From the NCBI GenBank assembly GCA_903873715.1, contig CAIQPS010000134.1:1-32890 (forward strand): 32,890 nucleotides of DNA, read 5' to 3'. Positions 16,589 to 23,505 of the stretch are shown in pieces. A program made the translations under genes and the position numbers. Source of the stretch: an uncultured Actinomycetes bacterium (lineage in GTDB: Bacteria; Actinomycetota; Thermoleophilia; RBG-16-64-13). The notes under the pieces were generated by a model. The model saw nothing but the letters and a program-made list of their open reading frames with translations. It was not told the DNA's origin and searched no databases. Within the stretch, counting starts at the first letter, position 1. Each line of letters opens with the position of its first letter.

Positions 16589-16597
16589 AGTGTAGCA
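16589..16597 (-). promoter_or_regulatory. leuA leader extended -10 promoter
   Basis: TGCTACACT on the minus strand: extended TGn plus TACACT (16589-16594), 9 nt before the leader-peptide ATG. The -35 is weak, as expected for extended -10 promoters. Confidence 0.55.
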
Positions 16598-16635
16598 CGC
16601 GCGACCCAGGCGAAAGACCGAGCGCGGGCGCGGTA

Positions 16636-16678
16636 CTGGGCCCACGACTGGACCCGGAGCTGGACCTTGGGCTGGACC
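16636..16678. repeat. Four direct repeats CTGG(A/G)CC with exact 12-bp period
   Basis: CTGGGCC at 16636, CTGGACC at 16648, 16660 and 16672; the phase is exactly 12 bp. They lie 40 to 90 bp upstream of the leuA leader promoter and just before the divergent DUF3795 promoter. Such an iteron-like array could be a cooperative binding site, or a short tandem repeat of no function. Confidence 0.65.
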
Positions 16679-16690
16679 TTCGTCCAATGG

Positions 16691-16716
16691 CCGTTCCCAG
16701 CGAACGGTGTCATAGT
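16691..16716 (+). promoter_or_regulatory. Candidate promoter and dyad for the DUF3795 gene
   Basis: CCGTTC-CCAGC-GAACGG (16691-16707) is a perfect 6-bp-arm dyad. It is followed by an extended -10-like TGTCATAGT (CATAGT 16711-16716). The dyad covers the spacer and -35 position, as an operator would. No -35 is recognisable. Confidence 0.35.
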
Positions 16717-16764
16717 GTTTCGAGTATGTGGGCTACCGAGGTCCGCAGCGGAAGGAGCTCCACC

Positions 16765-17301
16765 GTGTCCACCGCGTCCGATAGTCTCGCCTCCACGCCA
16801 CCTGCCAAGGCTGCCGTCTGTGGGCTGTTCTGCTCTGCCTGCACGTTCTACATCGGGACCCACGAGGACCCGGCCCGGATCGACCGGATGGCCGCCACCT
16901 TCGGTGTGAGCAGGGAAGTCCTGCTCTGCGACGGCTGCCGCGGAGACCGACGCCTCTACTACTGCAGAGACTGCTACATGCCCATCTGCGCCGCCGACCG
17001 CGGCCTTTCATTCTGTGGGGAGTGCCCGGACTGCCCCTGCTCCGAACTGGAGGCGTTCGTCCAAGAGCGGCCCCATCGGGCCGACATCCACGCCGACCTC
17101 GCGCGCATCCACGAGATCGGACCGGACGCATGGCTGGCCGAGGCGACCGAGAAGTACTCCTGCCCCGCGTGCGGCACCCTCAATTCGGCCTACGACCTCA
17201 TGTGCCGCAAGTGCGGCCACGACCCCGCCAGCCCATACGTCGAGACCCACCGGGACGCCATCGTCGCCCGCCTTCGCCAGGACCAGGCCCGGCGTCGATA
17301 G
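16765..17301 (+). CDS. DUF3795-domain Cys-rich protein with C-terminal zinc ribbon
   Basis: 178 residues. The N-terminal part matches DUF3795 (CGLFCSACTFYIGT, CDGCRGD, YYCRDCYMPIC, GLSFCGECPDCPC), with paired Cys that probably bind metal. A second Cys4 unit near residues 130-155 (YSCPACGTLN then MCRKCGHD) is a typical zinc ribbon, an addition to the basic domain. Cytosolic, no hydrophobic helix. GTG 16765 is chosen because AAGGAG lies 7 nt upstream; the frame extends back to 16687 but without a ribosome site. It is divergent from leuA. Function of DUF3795 is unknown to me. Confidence 0.8.
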   Translation: MSTASDSLASTPPAKAAVCGLFCSACTFYIGTHEDPARIDRMAATFGVSREVLLCDGCRGDRRLYYCRDCYMPICAADRGLSFCGECPDCPCSELEAFVQERPHRADIHADLARIHEIGPDAWLAEATEKYSCPACGTLNSAYDLMCRKCGHDPASPYVETHRDAIVARLRQDQARRR

Positions 17302-17406
17302 CGATCCACGGCGGTTCCGGCGCTGGAGACGTGGACGGGGGCTCCACCGCCCAGGCCTCCGGCCTTGCGCCTCCAGCGGCCCGGAGAGTAGACTTCGCGC
17401 TGTCAA

Positions 17407-17420
17407 AGTGAGCAGTCACT
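17407..17420. other. Small dyad upstream of the nitrilase gene
   Basis: AGTGA-GCAG-TCACT, 5-bp perfect arms, about 30 nt before the nitrilase GTG. It may be an operator; no convincing -10/-35 pair was found in the 147-bp gap. Confidence 0.25.
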
Positions 17421-17448
17421 CATTTCGCATTCGATAAGGAGAGGTGCT

Positions 17449-18627
17449 GTGCTCAAGGAGTACCCGAAGTTCAGGGCGGCGGCCGTCCAGGTCTCCCCCG
17501 TCTACCACGACAAGCCCATTTACTTCGATCAGCCGGCCACTCTTGCCAAATACCTGGACGCCATCAAGGAAGCGGCGGACAACGGCGCGGAACTCGTGGT
17601 CTTCCCCGAACTGGCCATCCCCGGCTACTGCCACTTCTGCCTCGAGATAAACCGTGGTCCGGAATACACCGGCATCTGGGCGGAATACCTGCGTCACGGC
17701 ATCGAGGTGCCGAGCGAGGAGACCGACCTCCTCTGCCGCGCCGCCCGCCAGAACAAAGTCAACATCGTCATGGGCATCAACGAGCGGGTGGCCAAGTATG
17801 GCGGCCGCCAGCACAACGCGGCCCTGTTCATCAACAAGCAGGGTGAGATCGTCCACGTACACCGCAAGGTGAACATCACCGTCCAGGAGCTGCTCATCCA
17901 CACCCGCGGCAACGGCGGGAAGAACCTGTGGATCCCGGAGTTCGACTTCGGCAAGATCAGCTCGCTCATCTGCGGCGAGCACAACCAGCCGATGCTCTGG
18001 AACAACTACATCATCCAGGGCGCGAAGGTGAACTGCTCCATGTGGCCCGGGTACCTGGGCGGCGCCGAGGAACTCCCGTGGGTGACGCCGGCCATGACGA
18101 CCGCCGTGGCCGCCACCGGCGCCATGTGGTGCGTCCTCGCGGCCGAGTACATCCCGCCGGAGAAGCGGCCCACCGACTTCTACCCCAACACGAGCTTCTA
18201 CCAGAGCTTCGGCGGCAGCGCGATCATCAGCCCGTTCGGCGAGATCGTGTCCGGTCCGCTGCGTGACGAGGAAGGCATCGTCTACGGCGATATCGACCTC
18301 AAAGTCAACGAGATGGCCCGCGGCATCATCAACATCACCGGCCTCTACAGCCGGTGGGACATCCTGAGCCTGCGCGTGCGCCAGAACGACTACGAGCCCA
18401 TCGTGCCGATGGAGGCCATGGAAGAGGGCGCCCCGGCGATGCCGATGGAGACCTGGCAGGGAACGTCGGCCGGAGCCAGCGCGGCCGCCACCGTCCCGTA
18501 CGCCGCACCTCAGCCGACCGCGGCCCAGCGCGCGGCCGATGCGAGCCCGGAAGACATCAAGGAACTGAAGGCCAAGATCGCCGAACTCGAGCGGTTGTTG
18601 GCGAAGACGGAGAGCAAGAAGGACTAA
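17449..18627 (+). CDS. Nitrilase-family carbon-nitrogen hydrolase with C-terminal coiled coil
   Basis: 392 residues. The catalytic triad of the C-N hydrolase superfamily is visible: Glu54 (VVFPELAIPGY), Lys140 (VHRKVNIT) and Cys175 (SLICGEHNQPM), with a second Glu147. The CGEHNQPM context is closest to the nitrilase and aliphatic amidase branches, so it should act on a nitrile or amide; the substrate cannot be read. After about residue 320 comes a Met/Ala/Pro-rich linker (insertion-like, about 18420-18540), then an alpha-helical heptad segment (DIKELKAKIAELERLL) near the C-terminus. GTG 17449 has AAGGAGAGG upstream. An M19 dipeptidase gene follows 64 bp later. Confidence 0.85.
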   Translation: MLKEYPKFRAAAVQVSPVYHDKPIYFDQPATLAKYLDAIKEAADNGAELVVFPELAIPGYCHFCLEINRGPEYTGIWAEYLRHGIEVPSEETDLLCRAARQNKVNIVMGINERVAKYGGRQHNAALFINKQGEIVHVHRKVNITVQELLIHTRGNGGKNLWIPEFDFGKISSLICGEHNQPMLWNNYIIQGAKVNCSMWPGYLGGAEELPWVTPAMTTAVAATGAMWCVLAAEYIPPEKRPTDFYPNTSFYQSFGGSAIISPFGEIVSGPLRDEEGIVYGDIDLKVNEMARGIINITGLYSRWDILSLRVRQNDYEPIVPMEAMEEGAPAMPMETWQGTSAGASAAATVPYAAPQPTAAQRAADASPEDIKELKAKIAELERLLAKTESKKD

Positions 18628-18640
18628 GCAGCCGGTCGAC

Positions 18641-18670
18641 GGCGCAGCCCCGCTCCGCGGCGGCTGCGCC
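18641..18670. repeat. REP-like hairpin between nitrilase and dipeptidase genes
   Basis: GGCGCAGCC (18641-18649) and GGCTGCGCC (18662-18670) are perfect 9-bp arms; inside them CCGC-TCC-GCGG extends the stem. The centre CTCCGCG is close to the CTTCGCG of the palindrome at 1400-1424. It lies in the 64-bp intergenic spacer and may tune read-through. Confidence 0.5.
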
Positions 18671-18691
18671 ACTCCGGCGGCCAGGAGGGAC

Positions 18692-19807
18692 ATGCGCTTC
18701 TTCGACGCCCACTGCGACACCATCGGGCCCATCCTGGAGAGCGGGGCCGACTTCCTCGTGCGACCCGAAGACCGCGCCGCGGCTGCCGCGCGCGGCACCC
18801 TCGCCCCCCACATCACCCTCCCGGCCCTCAGGGCCGGCCGCATCGGGGCCCAGGTATTCGCGAGTTGGGTCTGGGGGAGCAACTACAAGGGCCGGGAGTT
18901 CGAGACGGGCATGGCGAAGGTCGCGGGGGTCCGCAAGCTCTGCGCCGACCACCCCGCCGACCTGTTCCTCGCCTCCACCGGTGACGACCTGGCCGCGCCC
19001 TTCGCGGCGGCCGCCGCCGATGGGCCTGGCGCCGCTGCCTCACAGGCGCGCATCGCCGTCCTCCCCAGCCTGGAGGGGTCCGACTCCCTGGCCGGCAACA
19101 TCGACAATCTCTTCGCCTTCTACGACGAGGGCGTGCGCCTCCTCACTCTCGCCTGGGACGACACCCCGTTCTGCGGATCCACCTACGGCGACGGGTCGGG
19201 ACTCACCAAGCTCGGTGTCGATCTGGTGGCGGCCTGCGAATCACTCGGCGTGATGATCGACGTGTCCCATCTCTCCGACCAGGGCTTCGCCGATCTGTGC
19301 GCCGTCGCCGAGCGGCCGTTCGTAGCCAGCCACAGCAACTGCCGGGCCATCTGCCCCAGCCCCCGAAACATGACCGACGGCATGATCAGGGACATGGCCG
19401 AGCGGGGCGGCGTCATGGGCATCACCCTCGCGGCGGGCTTCCTCTCCCGCGACTTCTTCGAACTGGAGCGGTCCGGCATGGGCGAGGCGCTCCATGCGGT
19501 CCGCGCAGGCGAGATGAGCTACGAAGAGGCAGAGAAGCTGTCTGCCGAGGCCCTGGCCGGCGCGCAGCTGCCCGCGCTGACCGCCCTGGTCGAGCACGTG
19601 AAGTGGGCCATCGACAAAGGCGGCGAGGATGCGGTGGGGCTCGGCGGCGACCTCGACGGGGTCGATCACCTCCCCGCGGGCTTCCACGGCGCGGAGGACT
19701 ACCCGCGCATCGAAGACGTGCTGAGGGCCGGCGGCCTCACCTCCGGCCAGGTGGACAAGGTCTGTCACGGCAACTTCCTGAGGGTCTTCAAAGAGATCCT
19801 CGGCTGA
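18692..19807 (+). CDS. M19-family membrane dipeptidase (renal dipeptidase type)
   Basis: 371 residues; zinc peptidase of the M19 family in the amidohydrolase fold. FDAHCDT holds the HxD metal pair; the Glu of LPSLEGSDS is the bridging ligand; IDVSHLSDQGF and VASHSNCRA hold the other His ligands; VGLGGDLDGVDHLP is the C-terminal Asp loop. No signal peptide is seen, as in most bacterial members, so it is cytosolic despite the name. An Ala/Gly-rich segment (about 18992-19050) precedes the bridging Glu and contains a REP-like palindrome. ATG 18692 follows AGGAGGGAC. Substrate is probably a dipeptide; a link to the upstream nitrilase is plausible. Confidence 0.88.
   Translation: MRFFDAHCDTIGPILESGADFLVRPEDRAAAAARGTLAPHITLPALRAGRIGAQVFASWVWGSNYKGREFETGMAKVAGVRKLCADHPADLFLASTGDDLAAPFAAAAADGPGAAASQARIAVLPSLEGSDSLAGNIDNLFAFYDEGVRLLTLAWDDTPFCGSTYGDGSGLTKLGVDLVAACESLGVMIDVSHLSDQGFADLCAVAERPFVASHSNCRAICPSPRNMTDGMIRDMAERGGVMGITLAAGFLSRDFFELERSGMGEALHAVRAGEMSYEEAEKLSAEALAGAQLPALTALVEHVKWAIDKGGEDAVGLGGDLDGVDHLPAGFHGAEDYPRIEDVLRAGGLTSGQVDKVCHGNFLRVFKEILG
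18992..19008. repeat. REP-like palindrome inside the dipeptidase gene
   Basis: GCCGCG-CCCTT-CGCGGC with 6-bp arms; the centre reads CTTCGCG, as at 1400-1424. It is in frame and encodes part of an Ala-rich stretch. Confidence 0.4.
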
Positions 19808-19815
19808 CGGGCGCT

Positions 19816-19835
19816 CCCGGCGCAGCAACGCCGGG
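19816..19835. terminator. Hairpin between convergent genes
   Basis: CCCGGCG-CAGCAA-CGCCGGG, a 7-bp perfect GC stem in the 56-bp gap between the dipeptidase and transglutaminase-like genes. It has no T-run but is well placed to end both transcripts. Confidence 0.45.
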
Positions 19836-19863
19836 GATCGGGCCATGTGCGACTCAGACCCGC

Positions 19864-20547
19864 CTAGCGGGCCGGCGCCTGCCTCGACACACGGACCGCT
19901 ATCGCCAGTCCCAGCCGCCGCCACGCAACCCGCTCTCCCCAGCCGATGATGGCCAGGCTCCCGAGCAGGATCATCAGCTTCTGGATCAGGGGCATCGGCG
20001 TCCAGTGGTAGCCCACCCGCACCTTGATCACCGACCAGAGCGGGATCTTCTTTGGCAACTTGGCCAGCCATCCGCCTCCGCTGTCGGAGACGAACGAGGT
20101 AGCGGCGTCCTCCATGCTCGGAGCGTTCTTGCCCGGATAGTCGACCCACACGTGATCGAACGAGTAGCGAAGGGTGTACTGCATCCCCTTGGCCTGGAAG
20201 ATGCTGGCGGCCAGCAGTGCCCGCGCCTGGCAGTCACCCGCCCGGTCGCGCAGCACCTCGGGAACCGTCGGGAAATACCAGGGCAGACGGTACACGTCCC
20301 ATGCCGGCTCGTAGTCGACGTAGCCGAGGGAGAAGTCCTCGATGGTCTTGTAGTCGCGAGGAAGGGTGTCAGCGATCCCGGCGACGGCCGCCGCATCGAC
20401 AGGCGGGGAGAAGAGACGGGTCAGGGAACTCGCCAAAGGCCTTGGATCGGGGTAGACGACCGCGCCTATCCACAGCACGACGAACAGCGCCACGAGAAGA
20501 TGCCGTACTGCTTTGCGGCCGCGACGCCGCTCCCCATTCGCGCTCAC
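19864..20547 (-). CDS. Transglutaminase-like membrane-associated protein
   Basis: 227 residues from the chosen start. One N-terminal helix (VRHLLVALFVVLWIGAVVY) is followed by an extracytoplasmic domain with GDCQARALLAASIF and DHVWVDY, the Cys and His surroundings of transglutaminase-like (papain-fold) domains; a second hydrophobic helix (LMILLGSLAIIGW) and an Arg-rich tail follow. Whether it is a peptidase or a cross-linker is unknown. GTG 20547 has AGCAGG 5 nt upstream; GTGs at 20553 and 20568 are alternatives, the latter lying within an inverted-repeat arm. The frame continues to 20706 but would overlap the SRPBCC gene. Probably co-transcribed with that gene. Confidence 0.7.
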   Translation of the reverse strand: MSANGERRRGRKAVRHLLVALFVVLWIGAVVYPDPRPLASSLTRLFSPPVDAAAVAGIADTLPRDYKTIEDFSLGYVDYEPAWDVYRLPWYFPTVPEVLRDRAGDCQARALLAASIFQAKGMQYTLRYSFDHVWVDYPGKNAPSMEDAATSFVSDSGGGWLAKLPKKIPLWSVIKVRVGYHWTPMPLIQKLMILLGSLAIIGWGERVAWRRLGLAIAVRVSRQAPAR

Positions 20548-20564
20548 TATCACCTGCTTTGATA

Positions 20565-20607
20565 GCACCGCGCCGTCCCGTCCCCCCGAGCGGAAACGGC
20601 GCGGTGC
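20565..20607. other. 12-bp inverted repeat between the SRPBCC and transglutaminase-like genes
   Basis: GCACCGCGCCGT (20565-20576) and ACGGCGCGGTGC (20596-20607) match perfectly across 19 nt. It fills the intercistronic space and could form an mRNA stem that sets relative expression. No T-run follows. Confidence 0.55.
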
Positions 20608-20614
20608 CGGGATT

Positions 20615-21064
20615 CTATCGCAAATCCCCCGGCTGCAAGAGGCGTTTGAGATTCGACATCCCCTGCCTGTATGCGCGCTTGAAGAAAGGCCGGAAGACCA
20701 GCACATCGCCCGCGGCCATGTAGAAGGGGGTGGCCTTGTAATCGATGGTGAAGGTCACCCGGGTGGCTGCTCCCTCAGGACTGAAGACCCAGCTTTTTCG
20801 GGCCGGGATCCCAAGCAGCGGAGCGATCACCTCCCACCTCTCGTCCGCCTCGAAGCAGTCGGTCGTCCACACCGACCGAAGGGGCAGGCCGGCGACCAGC
20901 ACCCGACATTCGAGGACCGGCCGCCCGGCGGACACCTCCGTGCCCCGCAGCCGGGCCTCCCGTACGTAGGTGAAGTACCGCGGGATGTTCTGGCAGTCTG
21001 TCGCGTACCGGAAGACCTCTGACACGGGTCTTTCGATAAGGACGCTCTCGACGATGCGGGTCAT
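20615..21064 (-). CDS. SRPBCC (START/Bet v1-like) ligand-binding protein
   Basis: 149 residues matching the polyketide cyclase/dehydrase type of SRPBCC fold: an N-terminal strand (ESVLIERPVSEVFRYAT), the YFTYVREARL segment, the central WEVIAPL, VTFTIDYKATP, and a long C-terminal helix (FKRAYRQGMSNLKRLL). Such proteins bind hydrophobic ligands in a cavity; the ligand cannot be inferred. ATG 21064 has GGGAGG about 5 nt upstream. It is divergent from the dehydratase gene, sharing a 118-bp control region that contains TGTGA-T-TCACA (21095-21105). Confidence 0.8.
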   Translation of the reverse strand: MTRIVESVLIERPVSEVFRYATDCQNIPRYFTYVREARLRGTEVSAGRPVLECRVLVAGLPLRSVWTTDCFEADERWEVIAPLLGIPARKSWVFSPEGAATRVTFTIDYKATPFYMAAGDVLVFRPFFKRAYRQGMSNLKRLLQPGDLR

Positions 21065-21146
21065 CGGCGCCTCCCTTATTTACCGTGCGGTCACTGTGAT
21101 TCACACCATATCAGTACCGGCCACAGGAAGTGCGACATATTTGCCC

Positions 21147-21175
21147 TTGCCATATCATCGGCCGCAAACTAACCT
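21147..21175 (+). promoter_or_regulatory. Candidate leaderless promoter of the dehydratase unit
   Basis: TTGCCA (21147-21152), a 17-bp spacer and TAACCT (21170-21175, TAnnnT type) that ends 7 nt before ATG 21183. There is no ribosome site upstream of that ATG, so a leaderless transcript fits. Confidence 0.4.
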
Positions 21176-21182
21176 GTCCACG

Positions 21183-22250
21183 ATGCCAAGCGCCTACTAC
21201 ACCTGCAACCTGCTGCCCCTGGAACTCGTGGCCCGCGCCGGATTCGACCCGCGCTGGCTCGGAGAGCACCTCCAGGACCCTGGGGCGCCGGCCCGCCGGG
21301 ACGCGCTTAGCATCCATCCCATGACCTGCCCGTACGTCACCCGCCTCGTGACGGCCGCGGACGCCCTTTTCGACGAAGCCACCGATGGGGACGTGCTCCT
21401 GGTGCCCGGCGGCTGCGACGCCATGCGGCGCCTGGGCGACCTGATGGCGGCCACGTATCCCGGCCGGGTGTTCGTCGTGCCGTTGGGACGGTCGGCCGGC
21501 GACCACGCCGCGGAGGATCTGGCGGTGGAACTGGCCCGGCTGGATACCTGGCTGCGCGATAAGGGCGGTGCCGCGCGTGGCGCGGATGTGCCCGGCGGCG
21601 CGGCTGCGAGCGGCGCTGACGCGCCTGGCGCCGCAGGCGAAGCCGGCGGCGCCCCCACCCCGGTCAAAGAACTCCCCAAGGTCGAATATCCGGCGGCGCC
21701 CAGGCCCGGCGGCGTCTTCGTGGTCGCGGGACCGCTCACCGACAACTCCCTGCTCACCCTCATCGAGCGCTTGGGCGCTACGGTGTCGGGTCTCGAGTCC
21801 TGCACGTCGCCCGACCGGTGGAGGCCGCTGGCCGCCGCCGGCGAAGCCGCCGCTGCGGCCGACCCCGACTCATACCTGGCCCTTGCCCGGCAGATCCTGG
21901 ATCTCGGGATGTGCCCCCGCCGCTCCACCGTGGAGCGCCGCGCCCATCTGGCTCTGCGTCTCGACGAGAGCAGACCGTCCTCGGTCATCTACGCCCGCCA
22001 GAGCTTCTGCGATCCCGGAGCGTACGACGCGGTGCTGGTCGCGGAACTGGCGGAGGAGCGCGGGCTCCCCTACCTGGAGATCGAGGTGGGATTCCCGTTC
22101 GAGGCCAGCGGTCCGCTGCACACCCGCGTCGAGGCCTTCCTCGAGGCCCAACTCTTGGACGACGACCTGCTCGACGATCTGGACGAGTTGCTGGACGATG
22201 ATCTCTTGAGCGACGAGTCGCTCGACGACCTCCTGGACGAGGAGGACTAG
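21183..22250 (+). CDS. 2-hydroxyacyl-CoA dehydratase-family subunit (HgdB/FldC type), small subunit
   Basis: 355 residues. Family cysteines occur in the expected order: YYTCNLLPLELV, HPMTCPYVT, PGGCDAMRRLGDLM and SFCDPGAY, candidate ligands for a [4Fe-4S] cluster. Family members remove water from (R)-2-hydroxyacyl-CoA or reduce benzoyl-CoA by radical chemistry. Two unusual parts: an Ala/Gly-rich insertion (about 21565-21660) before KVEYPAAPRPGGVFVV, and a C-terminal tail of about 30 residues made almost only of Asp, Leu and Glu. The earlier in-frame start at 20970 is rejected because it runs through the divergent control region and the SRPBCC gene. Its TAG is directly followed by the ATG of the second subunit. 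Confidence 0.82.
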   Translation: MPSAYYTCNLLPLELVARAGFDPRWLGEHLQDPGAPARRDALSIHPMTCPYVTRLVTAADALFDEATDGDVLLVPGGCDAMRRLGDLMAATYPGRVFVVPLGRSAGDHAAEDLAVELARLDTWLRDKGGAARGADVPGGAAASGADAPGAAGEAGGAPTPVKELPKVEYPAAPRPGGVFVVAGPLTDNSLLTLIERLGATVSGLESCTSPDRWRPLAAAGEAAAAADPDSYLALARQILDLGMCPRRSTVERRAHLALRLDESRPSSVIYARQSFCDPGAYDAVLVAELAEERGLPYLEIEVGFPFEASGPLHTRVEAFLEAQLLDDDLLDDLDELLDDDLLSDESLDDLLDEED

Positions 22251-23492
22251 ATGCCCGGCATGGCCGACGTCACCGGCAACACCCTGAACGCAGCCCTCAT
22301 CCGGACCGCGTTCCTCGCGTCGATGCGGTTGAAGGCGCTGCAGAACCGCACCGCCCATTCCTATCTGATGATGCACAGCCTGGCCGCCTCGCTCGAGATG
22401 TTCAAGCCGGGCGCCATCGTTCCCTGGGTCTCGTACCTCTTCCCCACCGAGATCCTGAGTTCCTACGGCATCACCCCGATGATCCCGGAGATCGGCTCCG
22501 CCACCATAACGGGCAGCGATCTGCGGGAAGCCGCCGAAGCCGCCGCCGCACGGATGGCTCTCGCCCGCGACGTCTGCAGCTACCATCGCACCGCGCTCGC
22601 GTCGGTGGAGAACGACATGCTCCCCGCACCCACGATGTGCCTCGGCACCACGCCCCTCTGCCTGGGCAAGGAGATGCTCCTGGAGATGCTCGCGGTGCGG
22701 CACGACGTGCCGTTCCGGGAGATCCGGGTGCCCCTGCCTCCGGACGAGGGCGAGTCGTCCCCGGAAGTCGTCGCCGACGTGGCCGAGCAGATCCGGGTGC
22801 TGCACGACGACATCGGCCGCTGGACCGGCCGCAAGCCCGACCTCAGAAAGGCCGTGGTGCTCTCCAACCGGGCGTCGAAGGCCTGGGGCGAGATCATGCG
22901 GGCCCGCCTGGCGGGCGAACTGGAACTGAACGGCCGCAAGACCTTCGCCCTCGTCTTCCTGGGCCAGTTGCTCTGGGGCACCGCGGAAGGCGCCAAGGAC
23001 TTCGAGCGGCTCCTCACCGAGCGGGGCCGCCGCGACCTCGTGGCCCCCACCCCACCGCCGGGCCGCCCGCTCAAGAAGTTGCTGTGGCTGCACACCGTGC
23101 CGCACCACGACCGCGAGATCTTCGACCTCATAGAGCAGCGCGGCGCCACGGTGACATTCGAAGAGATGGGCCAGATGCACGAGGACCTCATCGACCCGGA
23201 CGACCCGTTCCCGGGACTGGCCCGCCGCCTCACCGACCACACGCTCTGGGGCACCTCCGCGCGCCGGGCACGCCTCAACGTCGCCCTCGCCAAACGATTG
23301 AAGGTCGACGGCGTGGTGCACTTCAACCATTGGGGCTGCCGGCACGGCCTTGGTTCCGTCCCTGTGATCAGGGCGGCCTTCATGGAGGCCGGCATCCCGT
23401 TCCTCGCTATCGACGGCGACGCTCTGGCCCGGGGCGGCCCCAACCAGGAGAAGTCACTCCAGCAGATGGAGAGCTTCCTGGAACTGCTGTAG
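22251..23492 (+). CDS. 2-hydroxyacyl-CoA dehydratase-family subunit, large subunit
   Basis: 413 residues, family related to HgdA/HgdB and BcrB/BcrC. YLFPTEILSSYGITP, the Cys of DVCSYHR and PTMCLGTTPLC, and the C-terminal HWGCRHGLGSVPVIR followed by GIPFLAIDGDAL and the closing MESFLELL are family landmarks. It starts immediately after the stop of the first subunit, a sign of a two-subunit complex. The ATP-driven activator (HgdC/BadF type) that normally fires these enzymes is absent, so activation would need a gene elsewhere, or it is a double-cubane-type relative. Substrate unknown; the CoA-transferase at 27068-28864 offers a possible acyl-CoA source. Confidence 0.82.
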   Translation: MPGMADVTGNTLNAALIRTAFLASMRLKALQNRTAHSYLMMHSLAASLEMFKPGAIVPWVSYLFPTEILSSYGITPMIPEIGSATITGSDLREAAEAAAARMALARDVCSYHRTALASVENDMLPAPTMCLGTTPLCLGKEMLLEMLAVRHDVPFREIRVPLPPDEGESSPEVVADVAEQIRVLHDDIGRWTGRKPDLRKAVVLSNRASKAWGEIMRARLAGELELNGRKTFALVFLGQLLWGTAEGAKDFERLLTERGRRDLVAPTPPPGRPLKKLLWLHTVPHHDREIFDLIEQRGATVTFEEMGQMHEDLIDPDDPFPGLARRLTDHTLWGTSARRARLNVALAKRLKVDGVVHFNHWGCRHGLGSVPVIRAAFMEAGIPFLAIDGDALARGGPNQEKSLQQMESFLELL

Positions 23493-23505
23493 GCCGAGGT
23501 CCCGC

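Noticed and set aside
21095-21105. CRP-like site TGTGA-T-TCACA
   Set aside because: The half-sites match, but the spacer is 1 nt instead of 6, so a CRP dimer would not fit; kept only as a dyad note.
20970-21182. N-terminal extension of the dehydratase subunit
   Set aside because: It overlaps the SRPBCC gene and its control region, and family similarity begins at YYTCNLLP just after ATG 21183.
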